In this document: one piece after another, positions 1 to 9,600 of the stretch
Layout: the number at the start of each line of letters is the position of its first letter
Position numbering within the stretch: position 1 is the stretch's first letter
Assembly (NCBI RefSeq): GCF_007096355.1
Contig: NZ_VKDF01000018.1
Span: forward strand, 1 to 42,196
DNA length: 42,196 nucleotides
Direction of reading: 5' to 3'
Origin: Paracoccus sp. M683
Lineage (GTDB): Bacteria > Pseudomonadota > Alphaproteobacteria > Rhodobacterales > Rhodobacteraceae
Made by a program: the position numbers and the translations under genes
The notes under the pieces: model-generated
Database searches by the model: none
Seen by the model: only the letters and a program-made list of their open reading frames with translations
What the model was told of the DNA's origin: nothing

Positions 1-2
1 AC

Positions 3-80
3 GCGGCGCGACAATCAGAAACGAAAGAGGAACTTGCCAGCGACAATCAAGATGCTATCGTCGAAGACGCCGCGACATAG
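3..80 (+). CDS. C-terminal end of an upstream gene (partial)
   Basis: One frame entering from the left edge runs 25 codons to a TAG stop and encodes an acidic, Glu/Asp/Ala-rich tail ending in IVEDAAT, the sort of hydrophilic terminus many bacterial proteins have. The other two plus-strand frames are Arg-rich and look non-coding. Too little is present to name a family. The stop lies about 170 bases before the helicase gene on the same strand. Confidence 0.3.
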   Translation, partial: AARQSETKEELASDNQDAIVEDAAT

Positions 81-82
81 AA

Positions 83-125
83 TCTCATCCAGATCGTCGC
101 GCGCGTCTCACCCAGATTGTCGCGC
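83..125. repeat. Imperfect 20-bp direct repeat
   Basis: Two copies of a 20-bp unit (83-102 and 106-125, beginning TCTCA and ending GTCGCGC) differ at two positions and lie 3 bp apart. They sit between the putative end of the upstream gene and the helicase gene. They could bind a protein or be chance similarity in GC-rich DNA. The rest of the stretch 126-251 shows no gene or clear promoter. Confidence 0.35.
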
Positions 126-251
126 TATAGTTTCGTCGCTTGTCGGCCAATGAAGCTGTAGAACTCCCAACCACGGTCTGTGCACTCGCCAGTTGCAGTT
201 CAAGCCGGTCGCAGCACAAGCTGACAGGACGCGACGACGAGGCCCAGTTCA

Positions 252-3200
252 TTGATTCGACTGCAACAACGCCCTTTGCTTGGTTTCCTGATTGACCCCT
301 TCGGGATGTCTGCTCGTGCCATGGCGCTAGACGGGGATCACATCAGGATCACGCGACGCGGTCAGGTTGCGACCGTGTCACTGCAGGCGCTGACCCGTGC
401 ACCAGTTCTCCGGAAAGGGATGCTCGGAACTGCGCTGACCTTAAAGTCGCAGGAGCATAACAATGTCACGCTGAAGGGGGCGGGGCACGTCGCAGCCAGG
501 GAGTTCGCGGAAGAGGTCAAGGAAGCCTGGACGCGCGTCAATCTCGCAGCCCTTGAGAAGGAAGCGGCGCGGCTGGACAGAGTTCTTGCCGGGGTGCTGA
601 GACTAGCGGCACCGCCGCACTATCCCTCGGCGTGCAAGATCGCGCCGCTCTTGGATGACGCCAAGGCTCTGGATGCATCGCTTCTGTCAAAGCTGAATGC
701 CGAGGCCATCGGTCCAGAGGTCGCGGCGCGCATCGCACCGGTCCGAAAATTCGCCGCCGACCCGCGATCAGCACGGGCGAATGCCATCGCCGCCTTCGTC
801 ACGGCCGAACTGGACCGTTGGAAGGAGTTCTTCGACACTATCGAAAGCAAGCCGCTGACCCCGGAACAGCGCCTTTCGGTTGTCGTCGACGAGGATGCGA
901 CTCTGGTCCTTGCCGGGGCGGGATCCGGAAAGACCAGCGTCATCACCGCCAAGGCAGCCTATCTGGTCAAGGCGGGCATCCGCCAGCCGGAGGAAATCCT
1001 GCTTCTGGCCTTCGCGAAGAATGCGGCCGAGGAAATGTCGGAACGGGTCGAAGCCCGATCCGGCGTGCCCATCGTCGCGCGGACCTTCCACGCGATTGCC
1101 TATGACATCATCGGGATCGTCGAAGGGTCAAAGCCCGCCTTGGCGGATCATGCCACCGACGACACCGCCTTCTCTAACCTTATCAAGCAGATCCTGAAGG
1201 ACCTGGTCTACCGCCTTTCAGAGGTGTCGAAGGCGATCATCCAGTTCTTCGCGCATTTCCTGGTCGAGCCCAAGACGGAATGGGACTTCAAGACCAAGCA
1301 TGACTTCTACACCCACATGGAAGCCCAAGACCTGCGGACGCTGCAGGGCGAGAAGGTCAAGAGCTACGAAGAGCTGCAGATCGCCAACTGGCTTTACGAA
1401 AACGGCGTCGAGTACGAGTACGAGCCCCTCTACGAACACAAGGTTTCCGAGATCGGCAGGCGCGATTACCAGCCCGATTTCCGATTGACCGAAAGCGGCA
1501 TCTACATCGAACATTTCGGGGTGCGGCGCGAGAAGGCGCGGGACGGCAGCGAAAGACTGGTCACGGCGCCCTTCGTGGACCGCGACGAATACCTGGCGGG
1601 CATGGACTGGAAGCGGAGGGTCCACGCCGAGCATCAGACCACCCTGATCGAGACCTACAGCTATGAACGGCAGGAGGGCCGCCTACTGATCGGCCTCGCC
1701 GAGAAGCTGGCACCGCACGTCACCCTGAACCCCCGACCGGTCGACACCATCTATGACCGGATCGTCGAGCTGAAGCAGGTCGATGACTTTTCCAAGCTGC
1801 TCGGAACCTTCCTGCGCAAGTTCAAGAGCGGCGGCTACAGCCTGCAGGACTGCGAGACCAAGTCAGATCGGATGAAGCTGGGCAAACGCGCCCGGGCATT
1901 CCTCGACATCTTCGCCCCGGTCTTCGAGGAATATCAGAAGCGTCTGGAGGGCCGGATCGACTTCGAGGACATGATCCTCCGCGCCGCACGCTATGCAGAG
2001 GACGGCCGCTATGTCAGCCCGTTCCGCCATATCCTGGTCGACGAGTTCCAGGACATCTCTCAAAGCCGGGCGCGGTTGGTGAAGGCGCTGAAGGCCCAGC
2101 ATCCGGATGTGCGCGTCTTTGCCGTGGGTGACGACTGGCAATCCATCTTCCGCTTCGCGGGGTCCGACATCCACTTGATGCGCCATTTCGGGCGGGAGTT
2201 CGGGGGGCGCTTCGATGGCGAGACTGGCGTGCACAGAACCGTCGATCTCGGCCGCACCTTCCGGTCGGTCGACCAGATCGCCTTTGCTGCCCGAACCTTC
2301 GTTCTGCGGAACCCCGCCCAGATCGACAAGAGGATCGTCCCGGCTGGAACCGCCACCGAACCGGCGATCAGGGTCGTCTCCGTGTCCAAAAGCGAGGACG
2401 AGGGGAAACTCAACGAGGTGCTTGCCGCCCTGTCTGCCGCCGCGGCGCTCGGGGCAAAGCCCGCGACGGTATTGCTCCTTGGCCGCTATCGTTTCAACGA
2501 ACCGGACATGCCGGGTCTGCGGCGCCGCTTCCCGCGGCTGAAGATCGAATTCAAGACCATCCATGCGTCGAAGGGGCTGGAGGCCGACCACGTCGTCCTG
2601 CTGAACGCCGATAGCGGGCGCATGGGGTTCCCGTCAGAGATCGTCGACGACCCGCTCCTGTCGCTGGTTTCGCCGGAGGAGGAGGCGTTCCAGAACGCAG
2701 AGGAGCGGCGCGTCATGTATGTGGCGATGACGCGGGCCCGCCATACCCTGACGATCCTTGCCTCGAACGCCCGACCGTCGTCCTTTGTGACCGAGCTTCG
2801 GAAAGACCCTGCCTACGGGATTTCAATAGCCCCAGGGGCCGAACCCGAGGCTCATGTCTGCGGTGAATGCGGCGGACGATTGCTGGGCGTGACCGGGCAG
2901 GATGGTCGCATCTGGTATCGCTGCGAGCATGTCCAGCACTGCGGAAATCTGCTCCCGGCCTGCCCATCCTGCGGCACGGCCCTGCCACGCCTTGCCGAGG
3001 GAGCGGGCGAGGTTCGATGCGGGTGCGGTGCCAGCTATCCGACGTGTCCGGAATGCGAAGATGGCTGGCTGGTCGAACGCAGCGGCAGTTTCGGCAAGTT
3101 CCTCGGCTGCGTGCGCTATCCGACCTGTACCGGGAAAGCGAAAATCTCGAACGGCGATCAGACCACCATCCCCAAGCCACGGCGCCGGAAAAGGGTCTGA
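252..3200 (+). CDS. HelD-like superfamily 1 helicase with inserted nuclease-like domain and zinc ribbons
   Basis: This 982-residue protein is an ATP-dependent DNA translocase/helicase closest in layout to E. coli helicase IV (HelD). Visible motifs are Walker A AGAGSGKT (221-228), the TFHAIA motif (278-283), Walker B ILVDEFQDIS (about 594-603), GDDWQSIFRF (about 626-635), a TIHASKG motif and a final MYVAMTRARH motif. Between the first and second RecA halves (about 370-430) is a segment with the order Glu, QPDF, IYIEHFG, which resembles a PD-(D/E)XK nuclease core; ordinary HelD is about 684 residues and lacks it. The last 120 residues hold several CxxC pairs like topoisomerase-I zinc ribbons. 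The start is a TTG; the first ATG (306) would cut into an N-terminal region that resembles HelD's, and a stop at 222-224 limits earlier starts. It probably acts in repair or defence; helicase assignment is secure, nuclease activity is inferred. Confidence 0.9.
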   Translation: MIRLQQRPLLGFLIDPFGMSARAMALDGDHIRITRRGQVATVSLQALTRAPVLRKGMLGTALTLKSQEHNNVTLKGAGHVAAREFAEEVKEAWTRVNLAALEKEAARLDRVLAGVLRLAAPPHYPSACKIAPLLDDAKALDASLLSKLNAEAIGPEVAARIAPVRKFAADPRSARANAIAAFVTAELDRWKEFFDTIESKPLTPEQRLSVVVDEDATLVLAGAGSGKTSVITAKAAYLVKAGIRQPEEILLLAFAKNAAEEMSERVEARSGVPIVARTFHAIAYDIIGIVEGSKPALADHATDDTAFSNLIKQILKDLVYRLSEVSKAIIQFFAHFLVEPKTEWDFKTKHDFYTHMEAQDLRTLQGEKVKSYEELQIANWLYENGVEYEYEPLYEHKVSEIGRRDYQPDFRLTESGIYIEHFGVRREKARDGSERLVTAPFVDRDEYLAGMDWKRRVHAEHQTTLIETYSYERQEGRLLIGLAEKLAPHVTLNPRPVDTIYDRIVELKQVDDFSKLLGTFLRKFKSGGYSLQDCETKSDRMKLGKRARAFLDIFAPVFEEYQKRLEGRIDFEDMILRAARYAEDGRYVSPFRHILVDEFQDISQSRARLVKALKAQHPDVRVFAVGDDWQSIFRFAGSDIHLMRHFGREFGGRFDGETGVHRTVDLGRTFRSVDQIAFAARTFVLRNPAQIDKRIVPAGTATEPAIRVVSVSKSEDEGKLNEVLAALSAAAALGAKPATVLLLGRYRFNEPDMPGLRRRFPRLKIEFKTIHASKGLEADHVVLLNADSGRMGFPSEIVDDPLLSLVSPEEEAFQNAEERRVMYVAMTRARHTLTILASNARPSSFVTELRKDPAYGISIAPGAEPEAHVCGECGGRLLGVTGQDGRIWYRCEHVQHCGNLLPACPSCGTALPRLAEGAGEVRCGCGASYPTCPECEDGWLVERSGSFGKFLGCVRYPTCTGKAKISNGDQTTIPKPRRRKRV

Positions 3201-3225
3201 CGCCGAGCGAGTAGCATCCAAGATT

Positions 3226-3471
3226 TCACTGGCACGCGCGCGCTTGATCACGCAACACGGCGTAGTCGCTTAGCATCCGGACGACGACGGCCCCTTCCGG
3301 CAACGCCTCGACCTCATCGGCGGCCCGCGCTTGATCTGCTGCGGTGTACTCGACCACAGGCGGGCAGGGCGCGCTGGTCTCAGAACCTGCCGTCGCGCAG
3401 GCGCTCAGCCAAAGCATCGCGATCAGCAGGGCGGCGGGCGGCGGCGTCGAGCATCTGGCGGTGGATGGCAT
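3226..3471 (-). CDS. Rz1-like outer-membrane spanin lipoprotein
   Basis: An 81-residue product with a hydrophobic leader (ALLIAMLWLSAC) ending in a lipobox-like Leu-Ser-Ala-Cys, so the mature protein would start at a lipidated Cys. The mature part opens Ser/Ala/Pro-rich (CPPVVEY) and continues as a helical segment ending RACQ. It overlaps the 3' end of the inner-membrane spanin gene in another frame, the usual arrangement of phage Rz/Rz1 pairs. Together the two would fuse inner and outer membranes in the last step of lysis. The ATG at 3471 is chosen because a weak purine-rich GAGAGA lies upstream; an ATG at 3489 is possible. The family call rests on architecture more than on sequence identity. 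Confidence 0.6.
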   Translation of the reverse strand: MPSTARCSTPPPAALLIAMLWLSACATAGSETSAPCPPVVEYTAADQARAADEVEALPEGAVVVRMLSDYAVLRDQARACQ

Positions 3472-3625
3472 CGTTTCTCTCTTGGGCATCAAGCCGTTCG
3501 GCGGCGCGCCCGGCGCGTTCGCCTGCGCGACGCAAGTTGAACAGGAACAGCAGGATCGCTGCGGCGGTGAGGACCAGACCCAGCGCTTTGCGCGCCGGGC
3601 CATGTGTGAGGAGCCAGCCGATCAC
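3380..3625 (-). CDS. Rz-like inner-membrane spanin
   Basis: This 81-residue protein has one N-terminal membrane anchor (about residues 13-30, GLVLTAAAILLFLF) followed by an Arg/Glu/Ala-rich, probably coiled-coil periplasmic part, as in phage i-spanins. It starts at GTG 3625, whose bases overlap the TGA stop of the endolysin gene (GTGA), so the two are translationally coupled. Its end overlaps the outer spanin gene in a different frame. The order endolysin, Rz-like, Rz1-like matches phage lysis cassettes. The longer open frame extending upstream of this GTG lies antiparallel in phase to the endolysin and is not a gene. Confidence 0.6.
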   Translation of the reverse strand: MIGWLLTHGPARKALGLVLTAAAILLFLFNLRRAGERAGRAAERLDAQERNDAIHRQMLDAAARRPADRDALAERLRDGRF

Positions 3626-4296
3626 CGCTGGCCCCGTTTCCAGTCGTCGAGCCGGGCGTGGATGGTGACGGCGATACCGATCAGCGCGATGGCGATCAGC
3701 ACCCAGCGCAGGCTGTCGAGGTAGGGGACCAGCGGCTGGATCGTGGTCTGCGTTTCGGCAAGAAGGTCCTGCAACACTTCCACCCCGGCCGCGCCGACGG
3801 TGGCGAAACCCGCCGTCCCGCCACCGCGCAGGGTGCGGCTTTCCGACAGGACTTCGCGCGCGGGCGTCAGTTCCGGCGCGAAGGGCACGGGCCGCGCCGG
3901 GAAGGGATCGCCCCAGGACCGGGCAGGCCCGAGGTCGATGTGCATGAAGCCCGAGCGGGGGTAATGGCCGAAGCCGAGGAAGCCCACGGCCCGCGCCGCT
4001 GCCTCGAAGGTCACCGGATCGTGGTTCGACATGGCGATGTCGAAGGCGGTGCCCTGCATGTGCTTCGAGGCCGGGGCACCGCCGACGGCGCGGTTGTGTT
4101 CCGGGCTGCGATAGGCGGAGCGGATGATCAGCGGCTTGCCCAGCCGGTCGCGCAGGGCCTGCAGCTTGTCCATCGCTTCGGTGTTGATCTTGATCGCGCC
4201 GGTGCCGCGGCAGGCGATCTCGGCGGCCGAGAAGTTCGGCCAGCGCCACGTGTTCGCGGGCACATCGCGCCAGTGGGGGTAGGTCAGGGTGGGCAT
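3622..4296 (-). CDS. Phage endolysin, peptidase M15 family, with C-terminal membrane segment
   Basis: A 224-residue peptidoglycan peptidase. The zinc-site pattern of the M15_3 family is visible: SKHMQGTAFD supplies His79 and Asp86, and FMHID supplies His119. Such enzymes cut the cross-bridge or D-Ala linkage of the cell wall at lysis. Unusually for a soluble endolysin, a linker leads to one hydrophobic segment (about 197-212, WVLIAIALIGIAV) near the C terminus, so the enzyme may be membrane-tethered or double as part of the holin function. A GGAGAA ribosome site precedes the ATG. A terminator hairpin lies just upstream, between this gene and the holin-like gene. Confidence 0.85.
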   Translation of the reverse strand: MPTLTYPHWRDVPANTWRWPNFSAAEIACRGTGAIKINTEAMDKLQALRDRLGKPLIIRSAYRSPEHNRAVGGAPASKHMQGTAFDIAMSNHDPVTFEAAARAVGFLGFGHYPRSGFMHIDLGPARSWGDPFPARPVPFAPELTPAREVLSESRTLRGGGTAGFATVGAAGVEVLQDLLAETQTTIQPLVPYLDSLRWVLIAIALIGIAVTIHARLDDWKRGQR

Positions 4297-4313
4297 GGTC
4301 AGTTCTCCAAATG

Positions 4314-4335
4314 AAAAACCCGCCTCTTGGGCGGG
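4314..4335 (-). terminator. Rho-independent terminator between holin-like and endolysin genes
   Basis: Read on the minus strand, a 6-bp GC stem (CCCGCC / GGCGGG, loop of 5) is followed directly by TTTTT. It lies 18 bases upstream of the endolysin ATG, so it would cut most late transcripts before the lysis enzymes, leaving them at a lower level. Confidence 0.75.
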
Positions 4336-4368
4336 GGATGTGGTCGTCGTGGTGTGGTCGCCAGGCGG

Positions 4369-4680
4369 TCAGTCTGATCGGCCGCGCTGGAAGGCGTCGA
4401 ACAGCATGTCCCGCATCGAGCGGATGTCGGTCTCGATCCGGTCGAGGCGGTCGCCATCAGCCTTGCGGTCCTCGCTGCGTTGGCGGTCGATGCGGTCGCG
4501 GTCGGCGATCAGTTCCCTGTCGAGGCGATCCAGCAGAGCCTCGTTGGTGAAGGCCTTCCTCGTGATCGCCGCGATCAGGGCCATGGTGCCGCCAATGAGG
4601 GCGGTCAGCGCGGCGGTGATCCCGTGGTCCCGAAAGGCCCGCGCGACCTCCCCGGCGAGAGTGGTCTGGTTATCCATCAT
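4369..4680 (-). CDS. Holin-like small membrane protein
   Basis: A 103-residue protein with a short polar N terminus, one hydrophobic stretch (about 22-40, ITAALTALIGGTMALIAAI) and a long charged, helical C-terminal half rich in Asp, Arg and Glu. Proteins of this shape occur beside endolysins in rhodobacterial prophages and are usually called holins or phage membrane proteins. Two adjacent ATGs (4680 and 4677) follow an AAAGGA site; the second has the better spacing. With only one clear membrane helix it would be a type III-like holin, or an accessory protein. The role is inferred from position and topology. Confidence 0.55.
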   Translation of the reverse strand: MMDNQTTLAGEVARAFRDHGITAALTALIGGTMALIAAITRKAFTNEALLDRLDRELIADRDRIDRQRSEDRKADGDRLDRIETDIRSMRDMLFDAFQRGRSD

Positions 4681-4708
4681 GGTCCTTTCCGGCCACGGGC
4701 GTGGCGCT

Positions 4709-6634
4709 TCAGTAATCCGTCTCGACGTAGACGCCGGAGCAGTCGTAGGCGACGGCCGCGGCGGTGCTGCCGTTGTTGAGGTAGTTGCGCGGGCTCAGAA
4801 GCTGGGTCGCCGCGGGCATGTCGGTGGTGATTGTGGCCTCCGCCACCGCGCCCGAGACTTCCTCGACCACGCGGATCCCGACCGCGCTGTCGTTCGGGGC
4901 CGCGGCGATGTAGAGCGTCAGGACATTCGTCGTGCTGGCCACGGGGAAGCCCGCGCCGAGGTCGATCAGCGTCGGCGCGCCCGCGCCGTCATTGTGGACG
5001 ATCTGCCAGTTGGCATGGGTGCCGCGCTCGAACCCGATGCCCAGCGCGTTGACGACGGCCGAGAGCGTGAGGGTGGTCGATAGCGCCGCGACCGATCCGA
5101 GCAGACCGAAGAACCCCATGCCGGTTGCCTGCAGCGTGACCATCGACAGCCGGTTCACATAGGTGAAACCGCCAAGGCCATCGGCATTGCCGCGCCAGCA
5201 GACCCAGCCCGCGGAGCGTTCCTCGGCCGCCGCCCCGGCCGTGGCCGCCGAGGTCATCCGCCAGCGGCGCATGGAGGTGGAGAGGTTGGTCGTGGCCAGC
5301 GTCGGCGTCGCCGCCGTGCCGACGGCCGTGCGCGGCATGCCGTTGGTGTTGATCGTGGTGCTGGTCGATGGCGCCCATGTCGCGATCCGGTTGACCCCGA
5401 AATGCGGCTGGAGTGGGAAGTGGCGGCCCGAGGGGCGCTCGACATCGAGCCATCCCATCCCCGCGCGGTCGCGGGCATAGAGCGCGAGTTTGCCTGCGGG
5501 CGGCGGCGAGGGGACGGCATCATGGGCGGGCAGGACGACCGGTTCGGCCAGTTCGACGCGGCCGCTGCTGCGGTCGATCCTGAAGGCATCGAAGAAGGCG
5601 GAACCATCCGGGCTGACCTTGAAGCTGAAGTCGTCGTTGCCCAAGAGACCGATCAGGGCACGGGCGGAGAAGCCGGTCTTGAACGCAAAGGCCGCGTCAT
5701 TGGCTGGAACGGCCTTGTTGACGGTCGCCTCGATACCTGCACCTGCATTGTTCAGCAGAACGGCCGGTGTGTTGACCGACATCCGGTTGTAGCTGTCGGC
5801 CGTGGCCCCGCCGAGGCCGAGCAGTTGCGCGGTCAGGTTTGCCTGCGGCATACCGACCTGCGTGACGGCATTGGCGAAGGTGACCGTGGGCGTGTTCACC
5901 ACCGTGGTGCCGCCCGCGCCAGCCGTCGCAGAGCCGATGTTCACGACCGTGGTCGATCCGGAGGCGCCGCCGGTGCCTAGGTTCACGGTCTTGGTGACGC
6001 CGGTGGTCGTGGCGCCGGTGCCCATTCCGTAGTTCGCGGTCGTCGTGGCCGTGCCGATGCTGGCGGACGCTGCCGAGACGGTGACCGTGCCCGAGGCGGT
6101 CAGAGTCCCCGAAAACGTCTTGTTGCCGGAGAAGGTCTGCGTGCCCGCGAGGATCGCCAGCTCCGACGAGGTGTTCGGCAGCGTGAAGCTGCGCGTGGTC
6201 CCGGCGCTGATGCCCGCCAGCGAGAAGGTGGCCTTCTTCGTTGGGTCCGCATCGTTGACCAGGCTGAACACCGCGTCCGAGACGTCGCGCGGCTCGCCGA
6301 CCACTTCCCAGGCGCTGCCTGTCCAGACGAGGAACAGGCCTTCCGCCGCGACCCAGACCATCCAGCCAGTGTGAGGGACGAGGCGGATCCACGCGCCGTC
6401 CACCCAGAAGGCGATGTTCAGGTCCCACCCTGCCCAGAGACCCGTTCCGCCTGAGGCTACAATGTGCCGGTTGCCGTCCGCGGGGCTGGCCGGGGGTGTG
6501 GTGCGCGTGCGGTCGAGGACCGAGAGCTGCACCATGGCATCGAGCAGGCGCAAAGCCTCGTTGTGGGTGACATGCTTCTGCGCCTGCGCCGCCAGGAGAT
6601 AGGGCAGGCCCAGATGGGTCGTGGTGTCGGACAT
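4709..6634 (-). CDS. DUF2793 tail fibre / receptor-binding protein
   Basis: A 641-residue protein beginning with a DUF2793 domain (about 1-105; THLGLPYL, KHVTHNEALR, DGNRHIVASG, WVAAEGLFLVWTG), a module found at the start of rhodobacterial phage fibres. Residues about 165-255 are a low-complexity Thr/Gly/Ser/Ala/Val stretch with repeated TVSA, TKTVNLGTG and STTVVNIG patterns, as in fibrous beta structures. The rest, with its WRGNADGLGGFTYV and GFERGTHANWQI segments, looks like a globular tip and may contact the host surface. It lies directly downstream of the large tail-tip gene (10 bases between), where phages place their fibre. Confidence 0.75.
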   Translation of the reverse strand: MSDTTTHLGLPYLLAAQAQKHVTHNEALRLLDAMVQLSVLDRTRTTPPASPADGNRHIVASGGTGLWAGWDLNIAFWVDGAWIRLVPHTGWMVWVAAEGLFLVWTGSAWEVVGEPRDVSDAVFSLVNDADPTKKATFSLAGISAGTTRSFTLPNTSSELAILAGTQTFSGNKTFSGTLTASGTVTVSAASASIGTATTTANYGMGTGATTTGVTKTVNLGTGGASGSTTVVNIGSATAGAGGTTVVNTPTVTFANAVTQVGMPQANLTAQLLGLGGATADSYNRMSVNTPAVLLNNAGAGIEATVNKAVPANDAAFAFKTGFSARALIGLLGNDDFSFKVSPDGSAFFDAFRIDRSSGRVELAEPVVLPAHDAVPSPPPAGKLALYARDRAGMGWLDVERPSGRHFPLQPHFGVNRIATWAPSTSTTINTNGMPRTAVGTAATPTLATTNLSTSMRRWRMTSAATAGAAAEERSAGWVCWRGNADGLGGFTYVNRLSMVTLQATGMGFFGLLGSVAALSTTLTLSAVVNALGIGFERGTHANWQIVHNDGAGAPTLIDLGAGFPVASTTNVLTLYIAAAPNDSAVGIRVVEEVSGAVAEATITTDMPAATQLLSPRNYLNNGSTAAAVAYDCSGVYVETDY

Positions 6635-6644
6635 GGGGTTCCCG

Positions 6645-9600
6645 TCAGAACTGGAGGGTCACGGCGGCAGGCGTGCCGCGGCCGAGGCGGTTCGAAAGCT
6701 GGAAGATCCGGAGCGCCAGCGTCTGGCCGGGCCCGAGCGGTGCGCCCAAATCGGCGGTCTGCTGCGCGGCGGTGTAGAGGATGGAGGTCGTGGTGCTGGT
6801 CAGCGTGCGCTTGACGGCGGCCCCGTCGAGGATCTGCACATCGTAGCTTTCCACGTCCTCGGCCAGCGGCACCTCGACCTGCTCCCAGGCATCGGCGACG
6901 AGCGCCCGGGACCGCCGCGTCCAACGGATCGTCAGATCGCCCGGGTTGCGGGCCGTTCGCCACGGCTGCTCGACATGGACCGGGGCGAAGGGAACAAGGC
7001 CCCGCCCGGTCGGCGTGAAGCCCAGCGCAGCATAGCTGTCATCCGTGACGGAACGCGCGGCCGGGCCCACGCGCCAGTTCCATGGCAGACCAAGGTCGGC
7101 CTCGGGTATGGGCAGGGATGCCAACGTCGTATCCAGTACAACGACCCGCGCACCAGCCGGGGCCGGATTGCCCATCGCATGTTCCGTTCCGCGCTGGCCG
7201 CGCAGGAGCCGGGTCAGGCTGTACCTGCTCGGCGCGATCAATTCGGCCGCGCCCGCCTGGACGATCTCCCATTGGCCAGCGGCACTCTCGACCGCCAACG
7301 CATTCGCCCCACCAAACAGTACGACGTCCGTCACGCTTTCCAGCGTCCCGGACAGCAGATCGACAACCAGCGCATTGCCCAGATCGAAGCGCGAGGTCGG
7401 CCCCGGAAAGAAGTCAAAGGCCAGCATGCCGATCCGCGCCCGACTGCCGAAGGTGGTCAGCAACGCGAACCCGTCGGTGGATGCGCTGCGGAAGACGGCG
7501 ATCTCGCCGGGCCAGGGGCTGGCATGCGCGGCGATCAGGGGGCGATGGGCGGACTGGTCCTCGGAAATCTGCGGCAGGTCCAGCATCACCACTTCCGGCG
7601 TCCCGAAGACGACGGGGCTGGCGAGCGAGGCCGGGCGCGGATCGCCGGGCGGCAGATCGTAGGCTGCCCGGTCCTGACGCACCGCCTCGATTACCCGCGC
7701 TTCAGCATCGGCGACGGACACCAGCCGGAACTCGACCTCCCGGCCGTCGTGCGCCAACCTGATCACGTCGGCGGGATCGAGGGCCAAACGCGAGGGCGGC
7801 AGGCGGAAGGTGGCGCTCTCCCTTCCGATCCAGGCTTCCATCAGCGCGCGGCGGCAGCGGCGTTCGGCCTCCTCGGGCGGGATCGCCATCGGGAAGGACT
7901 CGGATGCGATGCGCGTCGTGTCGACGGTGATGCGGCGAGCCTCGACCAGCGCCGCGTCGTAGTCCTCATCCGCCCGCGCGACCTGCCACTTCAGCGCCTG
8001 CGGCAGTTCGGTCTCCTGGCCGCGCGTCAGCTCGAAGGCATCGCCTTCCCGGCTGGCGACCAGATCGTCTATGGCCAGCGTGGCGACCGAGGCGCGGCCG
8101 CGCATGACGAAACGGATTACGCCTTCGGTCTCGATGGCATCGAAGCCGAAGTGGCGTGCCAGCGTGGAAATCGACGCGCGCGGACTTTCCAGCGCGCCGA
8201 TCACATAGCCCTCGACCGCGCCCCAGAGGCCGGAAACGTCGATCAGGTTCTCCGCTAGCCCAGAGCGCAGGCAGAGGTGCCGCACGAGGGCCGCCAGTGA
8301 CACCGCGCCCAGCCGCCCGGTCAGCCAGTGCCCGAGCCGCCAGTTCGGGCCGTCCGTCCAGATGCCGGTCAGTTCGGGGAAGAACGGATAGGGCCGCGTG
8401 TCCCAGGTCCAGGCGGCACATTCGGGGACATGTACCATCCGGCCGCCGTAGAAGGACGACGTCGGGTTGTTGGCGCCCTGACCCCACCAGAGATAGCTCG
8501 CCTCGAGATAGGCGCGCTGGATCGCGTCGTCCCGCCAGCCGCGCGAGAAGTAAGGCGTGAAGCTCTCGGACGACTTCGGGTCGAAGAAGACGTTCGGCTG
8601 GTTCGTGCCCCGGTCGATGGCGGGGCACCCCAGTTCCGTGAACCAGACCGGCTTCGATTGCGGCACCCATGCCGTGGGCGTGCCGCTCTCCACCCCGCCC
8701 GGACGGTTGAAATGAGGGTTCGACCACCAGGCGCGGAGGTCCTTGTAGCGGAACACCCAAGGCTTGCCTGCTGCGCCGTCGGTGATGGGCGTGCGTATCT
8801 GTGCCGACCGGTCGGCGGCGCTGGCATAGAACCAGTCGAAGCCTTCGCCGCCCGCGATGTTGGCCTGAAGGTAGCCGCGATCATGGATCGCGGGCCAGCC
8901 CTCGAGGGCATCGGCGTGGTCGAAGCCGTCGCGCCAGTCCGAGAGCGGCATGTAGTTGTCGATGCCGATGAAATCGATGTTGGCGTCGGACCAGAGCGGG
9001 TCGAGGTGGAAGAACACGTCGCCACTGCCGTCACCGGGCTGGTGGCCGAAGTATTCCGACCAGTCCGAGGCATAGCCCACCTTGGTGCCCGCCCCGAGGA
9101 TCGCCTTCACGTCGGCCGCCAGCGCCTTGAAGGCGGTGACGGCCGGATAGGTGCTGGCGCTGGAGCGGATCGTCGTCAGGCCCCGCATCTCGGTGCCAAT
9201 CAGGAAGGCATCGACACCTCCCGCCACAGTGCAGAGATGGGCGTAATGCAGGATCATCCGGCGCAGGCCCCAATCGCCGGAAGGGCCGGTCCAGCTGACG
9301 GTGTCGCCCGCAATGGCGAACTGCGCCGGGGCGGCAGCGCCGAAGAAGCTGGAGACCTGCGTCGCTGCAGCGGCGGTCTTGTCGGCCGTCCCGGCATAGC
9401 CCGCCGCCGGGGAGCAGGTGATCCGGCCGCGCCAGGGGAAGCTGGGCTGGCCGGGCGTGGCGGCATTCGCGCTGTAGGGGTTCGGCAGCGTGTTGTCGGG
9501 CGGCACGTCCATCAGCAAGAACGGATAGAAGGTGACGCGCAGCCCCCGCGCCTTCATCTCGCGGATCGCCTGCACCACCGCAAAATCCGCAGGCGTGCCG

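Noticed and set aside
10..50. GACAATCA copies at the left edge (10-17, 42-49) shared with the palindrome at 25563
   Set aside because: An eight-base match over 42 kb is expected by chance, and no further similarity surrounds it.
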